DNA of 47,264 nucleotides from Leptospira johnsonii (GTDB lineage: Bacteria; Spirochaetota; Leptospiria; Leptospirales; Leptospiraceae). The notes beneath the pieces are model-generated. The model was not told where the DNA came from. It saw nothing but the letters and a program-made list of their open reading frames with translations, and searched no databases. Below, piece after piece: positions 1-7,634 of this stretch. Made by a program: the position numbers and the translations under genes. The stretch lies in the NCBI RefSeq assembly GCF_003112675.1, contig NZ_BFAY01000004.1, forward strand, positions 1-47,264. Reading direction: 5' to 3'. Within the stretch, counting starts at the first letter, position 1. Each line of letters starts with the position of its first letter.

Positions 1-3
1 TTT

Positions 4-85
<82 letters not shown>

Positions 86-174
86 GACGGGTTACGAACG
101 TCAGTTTTTCAATGGAGATTGGGAAGTCAAGGATATTGAAATTCTAAAAACCCGCTATGGACGCGGCCAAACCC

Positions 175-1392
175 TTACCACTCTGAATATAGTATTTTTA
201 TTTTCAAGATCCGATTCCCAGTTTCGTGGACTGCGTATAAGTAACCGTTACTGGCCACGGTGAGTTTGGACCCAACGATCGGATAATATACATTCGGAAT
301 AGAAGGTGGTTCCACTTGTAAGGTGGCCCTTTGCTGCAAACTGGGATCGTATCCTCGAATGGTTCCTTGGTACATATCCGAGATTATCACATTGCCGAAG
401 GAATCAATCGCGATCGCATAAGGTTTTATGCCTGTGCCTCCATGAAAAAGGCCAGTAAGATAAGTTCCATCCGGAGCCCAAACGGAAAGTACAGGATCAT
501 GAACCGAATCCACTACGAATAAATTTCCATTAGTAGGATCAATGGCTATGTCTTTTGTGATATCAAAAGCTCCTATATCATTTCCGTGAAATGTTCCTCT
601 AAAATAGCCTACACCTGCAAGCGGTGTATGCCATCCTTTCACATTATTTGTATCTTTCCCGAGCCAACCTTCATAAGCTCCGGATTGATCGTAACGATTT
701 ACGTAATATAATACTTCACTACCGACATAGATCTTATTTCCGTAAAAAGAAATAGAGCCGAAAGTGTTCATGGCTCCGTCGTCTTGAGTGGCGGAAGGAT
801 TTCCTTGCGGCTGACCTGTGGCATGCCAGCCAATACTGTTATCACTTGCTTTCCCTAACCATGCTTCGAAATTTAAAGAAGAATCAAAACGTTGGATCCT
901 ATATGCGTCTGAAACGTATAGACGATCTTGGGAATCCGTAGCAAGTCCCCCTATGATGGTAAATTCTTCCGGGTTTAATCCGAAAGCGGCTACTGCGCTT
1001 GTTGGTGCTGAATGAAATCCTTTGGCGCCCGTAGTATCTAATCCTAACCATCCTAAAAATTTTCCGGAAGGATCGAACTTTAAAACTCTGGACCGAGTCG
1101 TGATCACATACAAAGGACAACCCCCGGTATAATCATGCTGCACGTCACAGGTCCATGATTTTTCGGCTACGTATACATTGTCTTGGCTATCCACTGCGAT
1201 TGCATACGGATTATCAAAATTGTATTCTATAGTGGAAACGATTCTGAATCCTTTTGCTTGCATTTGAGGAAGCAGGAAGGCTTCCAATTTTAAAAGGGTT
1301 GGATCTAGCGGGGAATCCCCGAGAGCACAGGACATAAAAGTGCCCAAGATAAGTAGGATCGCCGAGAAAAACCTAGGGCCGAAGTTTTCCAT
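175..1392 (-). CDS. NHL-repeat beta-propeller lipoprotein
   Basis: A predicted exported protein of 405 residues. The N-terminus (FFSAILLILGTFMSC) looks like a spirochaetal lipoprotein signal with Cys22 as the acylation site. The rest is a series of NHL-type repeats of about 40-60 residues, with units such as ATDSQDRLYVSDAYRIQRFD and AIDSFGNVIISDMYQGTIRGYD, which should fold into a beta-propeller. NHL propellers usually bind proteins, glycans or RNA, and no catalytic residues are recognised. A TTG codon at 1443 would add 17 residues before the signal. I prefer the ATG at 1392 because it starts the signal peptide directly, although neither has a strong ribosome binding site. It lies just upstream of tRNA-Leu on the same strand and downstream of the chemotaxis receptor gene. 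Its role is unknown, probably surface or periplasmic binding. Confidence 0.75.
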   Translation of the reverse strand: MENFGPRFFSAILLILGTFMSCALGDSPLDPTLLKLEAFLLPQMQAKGFRIVSTIEYNFDNPYAIAVDSQDNVYVAEKSWTCDVQHDYTGGCPLYVITTRSRVLKFDPSGKFLGWLGLDTTGAKGFHSAPTSAVAAFGLNPEEFTIIGGLATDSQDRLYVSDAYRIQRFDSSLNFEAWLGKASDNSIGWHATGQPQGNPSATQDDGAMNTFGSISFYGNKIYVGSEVLYYVNRYDQSGAYEGWLGKDTNNVKGWHTPLAGVGYFRGTFHGNDIGAFDITKDIAIDPTNGNLFVVDSVHDPVLSVWAPDGTYLTGLFHGGTGIKPYAIAIDSFGNVIISDMYQGTIRGYDPSLQQRATLQVEPPSIPNVYYPIVGSKLTVASNGYLYAVHETGNRILKIKILYSEW

Positions 1393-1495
1393 TGGTATAA
1401 TAACAATCGGAAGCCAGGATTTTGCCCTAAAAGGGTGAAACAATTCCTGATTTCCTATTTTTTTATCTATGTTGGAAAGAACTTTTTTCCTGATT

Positions 1496-3067
1496 TTACT
1501 GAACGACTAATCTTTTGGACTGCTCTGAAAGTTCTTCTAGGCTTGCTCTCATTCTATTGGAACCTTCTGAGATAAGATTCGAAGATTGTTCAATAGAAGA
1601 AAGTGCCTGCACCACTTCTTTGGTTCCGTTCTTCTGTTCGCTTGCAATGGATTCGATCTGTCTGGATAGATCAAATAATTCCCGGAAAGATTTTAAGAAG
1701 GACTCGTGAATACGTCCTTGGTTTTCCACCCTGGACCTCAATTGATTTAGGTTATCTACCACAGAAGTAAATCCGGATTCTTGGACGGAAACTTTTCGTT
1801 TTGTTTCTTCCGCTGCAGTATTTCCGTTTGTGATCAGTTTTGCAGCTTCTGCAATAATTTTAGATATTGTGGCGGCGTTTTCGGAAGCGCTATCTGCAAG
1901 TTTTGCGACCTCTTGTGCCACTACTGCAAATCCTTTTCCATGCTCTCCCGCTCTTGCCGCCTCGATAGAAGCGTTTAACGCTAACAAGTTCGTTCTATCT
2001 GCGATCTCTCTCATAATATCGTTTACATCTTGGACTTTTTTGAAGGATTTACTTACTTCCCCGAAATTATTTCCTAATACTTCCATTGCTCCGGAAACAT
2101 CTTTACTATAACCTTTGGACTCTTCAGTAGTCTTGGCTAAGGAGTCAGTGGAGATACGCACGTCTTTTAAGATAGAATTTAAGGTATCGCTTTCTTTGTT
2201 CAGTTCTTCTATCTTTCCGAACTGAGCCTTAACAAATTCAGCGGCGCTGTCCGTGGATGCGGCTAATTCTTCTAACGAAGCGCTGATCTGTTCCATACTG
2301 GAGACCTGGCTTTGGATCTCTGAATTCAAAGTGTCCATTTCGTTTTTCATTTCGGAAGTATTTCTGTTCAGGACGGTAGCCTCGTCAGTGATCCTGTTTT
2401 TGGTCTTCTCCGCTTCTTCACTTTTTGCTTCGGCTTCAACTGTGGATTTGATTGCCACGTCGGAAACGGAAACTAAAAATTTTACTACGGAAGTCAGGAT
2501 GTGAATTCCTAAAACGAAAAATACGAATCGGATGATCTCGAAAAATACGGAGATCTCTGTGGACTTATCCGTAGTGTATTTGAATTCAACTCCATTCAAC
2601 CATGCGAAATAATCCATTGAGAATGTTCCGATCAATGCCAGATACCCTACCATCAAAGTAGTTTTAGGGGAAAGGAGCAGGCCGGAATAGATCATCACGA
2701 AAAAATATAACATGATAAAGAATGGCATCTTCAACGTTCCGACCATCGCTTCCGCATTAGCAGCAAAAACGGTTACTGTGATGAAGATGAGTGAATACAT
2801 TAAGATATCTAAAAATACGCAAAGAGTTACAAAGGAACTTTTGAGTTTTCCTTTTTTGAGTAGAATGATCTGAGCAATCCCGTAACTGAAAATGGTGAGC
2901 TCTATCGAAAAATTTATGAACGTACTGGTTTGGGAACTGGATCCTTGAGAGAATAAGGCCAGAACGTTTACTAAAAGCATCACTATGGAGAATCCGATAC
3001 GGATTCGATTGATACTAACCGCTCCTTTTTCTGAAAAATTTGTAGTTTGGACGGAGTTTGCCACCAT
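1496..3067 (-). CDS. methyl-accepting chemotaxis protein with polytopic membrane sensor
   Basis: A 523-residue chemotaxis transducer. The first ~200 residues hold about six hydrophobic helices with short connecting loops and no large periplasmic ligand domain. A coiled coil begins near residue 205, and the cytoplasmic signalling domain fills the C-terminal half. Its hairpin tip is clear: [19 protein letters not shown] followed by [16 protein letters not shown], the segment that contacts CheA and CheW in this family. No HAMP domain is obvious. The ATG at 3067 follows AAGG about eleven bases upstream. The architecture matches the receptor at 43802-45376, so the two are probably paralogues. With no periplasmic domain, it may sense membrane state, an intramembrane ligand or a cytoplasmic signal (inference). 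Confidence 0.9.
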   Translation of the reverse strand: MVANSVQTTNFSEKGAVSINRIRIGFSIVMLLVNVLALFSQGSSSQTSTFINFSIELTIFSYGIAQIILLKKGKLKSSFVTLCVFLDILMYSLIFITVTVFAANAEAMVGTLKMPFFIMLYFFVMIYSGLLLSPKTTLMVGYLALIGTFSMDYFAWLNGVEFKYTTDKSTEISVFFEIIRFVFFVLGIHILTSVVKFLVSVSDVAIKSTVEAEAKSEEAEKTKNRITDEATVLNRNTSEMKNEMDTLNSEIQSQVSSMEQISASLEELAASTDSAAEFVKAQFGKIEELNKESDTLNSILKDVRISTDSLAKTTEESKGYSKDVSGAMEVLGNNFGEVSKSFKKVQDVNDIMREIADRTNLLALNASIEAARAGEHGKGFAVVAQEVAKLADSASENAATISKIIAEAAKLITNGNTAAEETKRKVSVQESGFTSVVDNLNQLRSRVENQGRIHESFLKSFRELFDLSRQIESIASEQKNGTKEVVQALSSIEQSSNLISEGSNRMRASLEELSEQSKRLVVQ

Positions 3068-3212
3068 TGTGTTTTTGCCTTTTTGATTCTAACGGATTGA
3101 TCTGAATATACGAATGGCCAAGAAGTTTCGGCCAATACTGTTCGACTTCTAAAAATGAAAAAACTACACAGTTGTAATCCGAATAGAAGAAACGGACCTA
3201 CGGATTGTTAGC

Positions 3213-4031
3213 TTATGCTGTTTTTTCGTTCCGGTCTTTAAATAAAAAGAATGTAAAAGATAATCCAAAACAAGTAATTAGTAAACCCAAAAGGTCTAGC
3301 CAAAGAGGTTGAAGGATTTGGATTTTTCCGGAGATGGGAGCGGAGAAACCGGGGATTTCGAGTTGTAGCCCATGCAAAACGATAAGTGGAATTCCATTAA
3401 ATACAGCATGGATTAAAATCGAATTCCAGATCGAATCAGTTTTATAAACCACCCAAGCCATATAGATCCCGAGAATACTGGATCCGATAAATTGCCAAGG
3501 ATTCAAATGGATTAGTCCGAACAAAAGCGAAGAGAGAAGGAAAGAAGATATTACAGAAAAAGTTTTCAAGAGCCGATCTAAGATCACTCCTCTAAACATA
3601 AGCTCTTCTGTGATCGGAGCTACGACGGAAAGTAAGATTACGGATAAGAAAATATTTTCTCCGTCAAACAATCCTTGGAATAAGTTTATGATAAAGTCCG
3701 GTTTAGGGACTAACATAGAAAACAAATTATCCACTTCGGAAAGAAGAATAGAAAAACCTATCGCAGTAATTCCGAAACTAAGCGCCTCCAACACTTTTGG
3801 AGATCTGAATCTTAAAACTTCTGCATATTCCTTTTTGGAAATTTTAAGTCCGACCCAAATTGCCAGTCCGAAAGAGGCTGAGTTCCCAATTGCTGCGATT
3901 AGTTTCGCATCTAGATTCCATTTTGCAACGGATTGAAGGATCGCAAACACGATCCCAATTCCAACACCGGTAACTAAAACTAAGATGCAGAGACCGACTG
4001 CTCCTAAAAAAGGATAATTATTATTTTGCAT
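3213..4031 (-). CDS. CPBP family intramembrane metalloprotease
   Basis: A 272-residue polytopic membrane protein of the CPBP/Abi (CAAX protease and bacteriocin-processing) family. The three signature motifs are present in order. EExxxR appears as Glu142-Glu143...Arg147 in TEELMFRGVI, the second motif histidine is His175 in FGLIHLNPWQF, and the third is His208 with Asn212 in IHAVFNG. These residues are expected to form the active site inside the membrane. Hydrophobic helices cover most of the chain. It begins 21 bases after the stop of the upstream membrane-protein gene, so the two are likely co-transcribed. In bacteria such proteins process peptides or provide self-immunity. The substrate here is unknown. 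Confidence 0.85.
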   Translation of the reverse strand: MQNNNYPFLGAVGLCILVLVTGVGIGIVFAILQSVAKWNLDAKLIAAIGNSASFGLAIWVGLKISKKEYAEVLRFRSPKVLEALSFGITAIGFSILLSEVDNLFSMLVPKPDFIINLFQGLFDGENIFLSVILLSVVAPITEELMFRGVILDRLLKTFSVISSFLLSSLLFGLIHLNPWQFIGSSILGIYMAWVVYKTDSIWNSILIHAVFNGIPLIVLHGLQLEIPGFSAPISGKIQILQPLWLDLLGLLITCFGLSFTFFLFKDRNEKTA

Positions 4032-4052
4032 GGATTAGAAAAACGCCTAAGA

Positions 4053-4742
4053 TCAGGATTCAATCGGGATCCGTTTTCCGTCCAGCCAACCTGCGACCCA
4101 AGCAAGAAGCACATAACCTACTAATGCCTGGATGGAGAATTCAGGAATTGTAAGTGGAGGAGGGAAGAATGGAGTGGCAACTGCTAAAACCAATAGTATC
4201 CCGCCGAAGATCTGCATTCCGTATTTTCCACCGAAAGTTGTGCCTGGTTTAGTCGCTCTAAAATATAAAACCAAACCGATCAAGGTAAGGGTTACTTCCG
4301 TCGCGATAGAAAGAGTTCTATTATGCCAAAGACCAAAACCTATTTTAGGACCTGAATCGAATAGGATAGGTAGATCTTTTGTATGCATAGGAAGATCCAG
4401 AAAATAATGAGAAAGAACGGTTAAACCGATAAGTCCGGAAATTTTGTTCTTTAAAGAATCTGAATATGGTTTGGATCTTAAAAAAACGAATTTAAAGATC
4501 AGAAAACATAAGATCGACCAGCCAATTCCACCCACTAAACTATGCGTGATCGGCATATAATAAAGATCGAAATTATTCACTTCAGTAAAACCTGGAACGA
4601 ATCTAATACCTTCGATCCCGAATAAGATAAAGATCATAAATAAAATATCTACGAACTGAACCCCGATAAAACTCGCCCAGAGAGGAGTTTTGGGTTCCGC
4701 TTTTTTAGAAGCGAAAGAAACGCTATAATGTCCTATAAACAT
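4053..4742 (-). CDS. polytopic membrane protein, function unknown
   Basis: A 229-residue integral membrane protein with about six or seven hydrophobic helices. The N-terminal motif GHYSVSFASK, the histidine in ITHSLVGG and a later segment HYFLDLPMHTKD recall the histidine and aspartate pattern of YdjM-like predicted membrane-bound metal-dependent hydrolases. I would not assign that family firmly. I chose the ATG at 4742, which gives MFIGHYSV. A TTG at 4778 would add twelve residues and place a 14-bp perfect palindrome (4763-4776) inside the coding region. The CPBP protease gene follows after 21 bases. Confidence 0.65.
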   Translation of the reverse strand: MFIGHYSVSFASKKAEPKTPLWASFIGVQFVDILFMIFILFGIEGIRFVPGFTEVNNFDLYYMPITHSLVGGIGWSILCFLIFKFVFLRSKPYSDSLKNKISGLIGLTVLSHYFLDLPMHTKDLPILFDSGPKIGFGLWHNRTLSIATEVTLTLIGLVLYFRATKPGTTFGGKYGMQIFGGILLVLAVATPFFPPPLTIPEFSIQALVGYVLLAWVAGWLDGKRIPIES

Positions 4743-4762
4743 GAGTTTGCCCCAAGGCCGAA

Positions 4763-4776
4763 GCTCCGGCCGGAGC
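4763..4776. repeat. 14-bp perfect palindrome upstream of membrane-protein gene
   Basis: GCTCCGGCCGGAGC reads the same on both strands. It lies about 20 bases upstream of the preferred ATG at 4742. It is very GC-rich for this AT-rich setting. It could be an operator or the stem of a short RNA hairpin. Confidence 0.4.
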
Positions 4777-4803
4777 AAAGGATTTAGGAAATCTAAAAAA
4801 AGG

Positions 4804-4835
4804 CAAGAGGGAATCCGAAACGGAGTTCTTTCGGA
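4804..4835 (-). terminator. candidate terminator after the FFLEELY gene
   Basis: On the minus strand TCCGAAA and TTTCGGA form a seven-base stem with an eight-base loop, only four bases after the stop codon. A run of T residues follows about ten bases later (4794-4801 region), which is farther than usual. It could end the coaE-SPOR-FFLEELY transcript. Confidence 0.45.
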
Positions 4836-4838
4836 AAA

Positions 4839-5489
4839 TTAAAATTGGCTTGGTTCGTGTTTTTCGCCGTTGATCAGTTTACCTAAAAGTCTGTTTTCTC
4901 TATCTATGAAAGACTCGATGAAAGGCTGTAGGTCTTTGATCTTTGTAGATAGATTATAACCGGCTTCCATAGTATCTACTAGAGAAGTAGCTCCTACCAT
5001 CGAGGCCGCAACTTTGATCGGGGCCATAATCAGTTTTACCATTGGAAGTTTTGAAAGAGAGAAGAAAAATTTTAGAGTCTCTCCTACCATACCGATCTGG
5101 GCTCTTCTGTCGTCGAATCTACCGACTGCACCCAAGGCAGCATAAAGATTTTCTTGAGGGATCTCTCCGTTCTCCATCAGATTATTTTCGAGTACAACTT
5201 TTGCGGTCTCAAAATCCAAAGAGTCTGTGAGCTTATTCAGTAGAATGATCTGATGGATATTGTCGGTCATTGCCTTGCCGGCGACCGTTTTTAATTTTTC
5301 ATACAAACTTTCGAGTGCATTGTCTCTTTCTTCCTTGTTTGTGGGAGCATAAAGATTGTTTTCGAAAAAGGAGGGGATCCCGTCGTATCCCTTAATTGAT
5401 GTTAAAAGATCCGAATATGTATGACGCAATCTTTCGATTGTGGATCTGACTACGGCAAGACGAACTGGTTCGAGTTCTTTCAGATCCAT
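4839..5489 (-). CDS. FFLEELY-motif protein
   Basis: A 216-residue cytoplasmic-looking protein with no signal peptide. The segment RLRHTYSDLL, then PSFFENNLYAPTNKEERD near residue 40, matches the characteristic pattern of the family named for the FFLEELY motif, which is found in diverse bacteria and has no established function. The remainder is mostly predicted helix, with a moderately hydrophobic stretch around FSLSKLPMVKLIMAPIKVAASMV. A TTG at 5501 is an alternative start four codons upstream, and no convincing ribosome binding site separates the two. It lies about 90 bases downstream of the SPOR gene on the same strand. Confidence 0.6.
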   Translation of the reverse strand: MDLKELEPVRLAVVRSTIERLRHTYSDLLTSIKGYDGIPSFFENNLYAPTNKEERDNALESLYEKLKTVAGKAMTDNIHQIILLNKLTDSLDFETAKVVLENNLMENGEIPQENLYAALGAVGRFDDRRAQIGMVGETLKFFFSLSKLPMVKLIMAPIKVAASMVGATSLVDTMEAGYNLSTKIKDLQPFIESFIDRENRLLGKLINGEKHEPSQF

Positions 5490-5576
5490 TTCTGTTAACA
5501 ACGAACTTGGGGTTTCACGGTTCCTAGGTCAATTGAAAAAATATAGAAGATCGGCCAGGGAAATATCTAAAAAAAA

Positions 5577-6242
5577 TTATTCCTTAGAGACCAAAGCGTT
5601 TTCTTTCAAATTGCCAGGAAGTTTTTTCATGGATTTCTCCGCGTCATCCTTGGATGGGAAATTTCCCATACGAACGGTAAAATAACCATTTTTGGTTTTT
5701 TTCACGTACGACTTCGCGCCTAAAGAAGATTTGAGTTCATCTGCCTTCTCTTTGGTTTTGAATGCCGCCACCTGTACGAAAAAATCGTTATCAGCCTTAT
5801 GGACCGCAGTCTTACGAGGGGAAGTGTGGATTGATTTCTTGGATTCCTTTTCTTTCCGGACTAATTTTTTTTCAGGATGAGAAGAGGATGGGGCTTCTAC
5901 TTCTATCTTGGATGGCTCTTCTTTTTTTGAGGGAGAAACTTCGGATCTTAGATCCACAACTTCCGCACCGGGAGGAAGATTTCTAAATTTGACTTCTTCT
6001 TCTTTTTTAATGTTAGAAGGAGCAGAGGATTCATCCATTGCTTGGTTCACAGTGGAAGAAGATAAGGATTGCATATTGTCTCGATTAGAGTTGAGAGCCA
6101 GGTCGTCTTGCACTTGGCCTCTTTTTCTACCTACGGAAACTCCTAAGAAGAAGAATGAAAAAAGTAGTCCCACTAAAAATAGGGAGAGCAAGGAGATCCT
6201 TTTATTATCTAAATTGATGACGTAGAAAATTTTTTCCTTCAT
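5577..6242 (-). CDS. SPOR-domain inner-membrane protein
   Basis: A 221-residue protein with a short cytoplasmic N-terminus and one transmembrane helix at about residues 18-38. A long linker rich in Lys, Glu and Ser follows, and a C-terminal SPOR domain starts at FFVQVAAFKTKEKADELKSS and ends with the typical YFTVRMGNF strand. SPOR domains bind denuded peptidoglycan glycans at division sites, so a role in envelope or septum biology is likely. The ATG overlaps the coaE stop codon (ATGA), and a strong AAGGAAG lies within the end of coaE, which implies translational coupling. The pairing with coaE suggests a shared transcript rather than a shared pathway. Confidence 0.85.
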   Translation of the reverse strand: MKEKIFYVINLDNKRISLLSLFLVGLLFSFFFLGVSVGRKRGQVQDDLALNSNRDNMQSLSSSTVNQAMDESSAPSNIKKEEEVKFRNLPPGAEVVDLRSEVSPSKKEEPSKIEVEAPSSSHPEKKLVRKEKESKKSIHTSPRKTAVHKADNDFFVQVAAFKTKEKADELKSSLGAKSYVKKTKNGYFTVRMGNFPSKDDAEKSMKKLPGNLKENALVSKE

Positions 6243-6865
6243 TTCATTCTTCCTTTTAATTCAGCGTACAAATGTTCGCATTCTTTACGAAGGTCTTGCA
6301 AATCCCCTGTGTTCTTAATGGAATAATCGGCCTTCTTCGCTTTTTCCTGAAGAGAAAGCTGGCTTTTTGCTCTGGCTTCCGCTTCTTCTCTGCTTATCCC
6401 GTCCCTTTTTACTGTCCTTTCCAGGGAAACTTCCGGGTCTGAGATCACACAGACCGTAGCATCACAAAGGGTATAGGAGTCCGTTTCGAAAAGAAGTGGG
6501 ACCTCCCACAGGACCAGACTAGCTTCTTCCAGGCCGCCCAGAACTTCCAAAAACTCCTTACGTATCCTTGGATGGGTTAAAGAGTTTAGGATCTTCAGTT
6601 TTTCGGGATTTCCGAATACTAACTTCGCGATCCTTTTCCGATCTATATTGCCGGACTCATCTAGAATTTCCGGACCCAAGGAATCGATCAGTTCCTTGGA
6701 GATCGGGCTGTTCGGGTCCGTATATTTACGGGCGATCTCGTCAGCGCTGATCCTTATTCCGCCCAGCTCTTCCAAGATCCGAGTCGCAGTGGATTTGCCA
6801 CCACCGATCATCCCAGTGATCCCGACAAGAAAAGCCCCGTCAGTTCTAAGAGAGGACCGAGTCAT
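6239..6865 (-). CDS. coaE: dephospho-CoA kinase
   Basis: The 208-residue enzyme catalyses the last step of coenzyme A synthesis, ATP-dependent phosphorylation of the 3'-hydroxyl of dephospho-CoA. The Walker A loop GITGMIGGGKST is at residues 15-26. Family features such as ISADEIARKYTDP (the Asp region that binds substrate), LTHPRIRKEF and LWEVPLLFET follow in the usual order, and the length is normal. The start ATG lies only eight bases from a TATAAT box, so the mRNA may have almost no leader. The SPOR-protein gene overlaps its stop by four bases. Confidence 0.95.
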   Translation of the reverse strand: MTRSSLRTDGAFLVGITGMIGGGKSTATRILEELGGIRISADEIARKYTDPNSPISKELIDSLGPEILDESGNIDRKRIAKLVFGNPEKLKILNSLTHPRIRKEFLEVLGGLEEASLVLWEVPLLFETDSYTLCDATVCVISDPEVSLERTVKRDGISREEAEARAKSQLSLQEKAKKADYSIKNTGDLQDLRKECEHLYAELKGRMK

Positions 6866-6873
6866 TGGGAAAG

Positions 6874-6900
6874 ATTATACGAAAAGGCTTTTTAGTACAA
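6874..6900 (-). promoter_or_regulatory. candidate coaE promoter
   Basis: On the minus strand TTGTAC (6895-6900) and a perfect TATAAT (6874-6879) are separated by 15 bases. The -10 box ends eight bases before the coaE ATG, so transcription would start at or beside the first codon. Confidence 0.45.
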
Positions 6901-7089
6901 GCTTTTTAATATAGGTAGACTTGGCCGTCTCCCTCGTGACGGCTCTTAAAACGCATCCAAGATTTTCAGCCTTGGCTCGATCATTTGTGAATAAGTGAAA
7001 TATTCGAGCATCACAGGTGTGAAATTAGTGGCCTTGGTTACAAATAGAACGTAAAATTCAGACTGATAAATAATACGGTAACCTGAGGG

Positions 7090-7120
7090 TTGCTAATCTT
7101 ACATTTTTGATATATATCAA
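7090..7120 (+). promoter_or_regulatory. candidate promoter with palindromic -10 region
   Basis: TTGCTA (7090-7095) and TATATC (7113-7118) are spaced by 17 bases. The -10 lies within the perfect 14-bp palindrome TTGATATATATCAA (7107-7120), a plausible repressor site. If used, the leader before the ATG at 7635 would be about 510 bases. AT-rich DNA produces such matches easily. Confidence 0.3.
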
Positions 7121-7329
7121 GATGAGAAGAAGGGCTTTATATTTTCGAATTATTTGTATTCGGGGCATCTGCTTTGCAAATAATTAATCTCATGAAACTG
7201 TAGCTTTTAATATTATAAAAAATTAAAGTTATAGTTTTTATACGAAAGTTTTTAGATCGCATATTCCATATTAGAATAATATAAACCATCCGTTATGGGA
7301 TACGTTCTGATTTTTCCATGTTATCCCAG

Positions 7330-7458
7330 TTGGGACAAAAAGTTCCCAAATTTTTTTCCGTTAGTTTCATTTTCGCTTAATAACTGTCTGTTTTCTCAAC
7401 TTTTCCTAAAATTTTTTTCAGTTAGCCGCAAAAAATTGGACAAAAATGGGAACTTTTT
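7330..7458 (+). repeat. competing inverted repeats in the operon leader
   Basis: TTGGGA (7330-7335) can pair with TCCCAA (7344-7349), and a seven-T run follows, like a weak intrinsic terminator. The same right arm, AAAAAGTTCCCA (7337-7348), can instead pair perfectly with TGGGAACTTTTT (7447-7458). Two mutually exclusive structures are therefore possible. A direct repeat, AAATTTTTTTCNGTTAG, is present at 7348-7364 and 7409-7425. Confidence 0.45.
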
Positions 7459-7519
7459 TGAAACGTCCATTCAAACGCCTAAGTTGTGTTTCGATTCAGA
7501 GACGAATCAGGCAGAACTG

Positions 7520-7539
7520 TGAGTAAAAATTTTAACTCA
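7520..7539. repeat. 20-bp near-perfect palindrome upstream of the first large lipoprotein
   Basis: TGAGTAAAAATTTTAACTCA is self-complementary except for one A-A pair in each half. It ends about 95 bases before the preferred start codon and could be an operator. Confidence 0.35.
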
Positions 7540-7634
7540 GTCAAAAAAGTCGACTCACGTCGAAAAATTTGTCCGGGATGTTTTATATTTTGGATTTGGT
7601 TCTTTTGAGTGATGGGAAACCGGAGGTTGGTTCG

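Larger units (their letters stand above)
6901..7634. other. 734-base gene-free AT-rich leader before the toxin-like operon
   Basis: I see no convincing gene here. A 75-codon open frame at 7295-7522 has a low-complexity composition and crosses the repeats, so I do not call it. The region holds a promoter-like pair at 7090-7118 and a palindrome at 7107-7120. It also has two copies of a T-rich direct repeat, a 12-bp inverted repeat with arms at 7337-7348 and 7447-7458, and a near-perfect 20-bp palindrome at 7520-7539. Together these suggest a long regulated 5' leader. Confidence 0.5.

Noticed and set aside
7295..7522. 75-codon rightward open frame in the operon leader
   Set aside because: Phe/Ser/Lys-rich low-complexity translation, no ribosome binding site, and it crosses the direct and inverted repeats.
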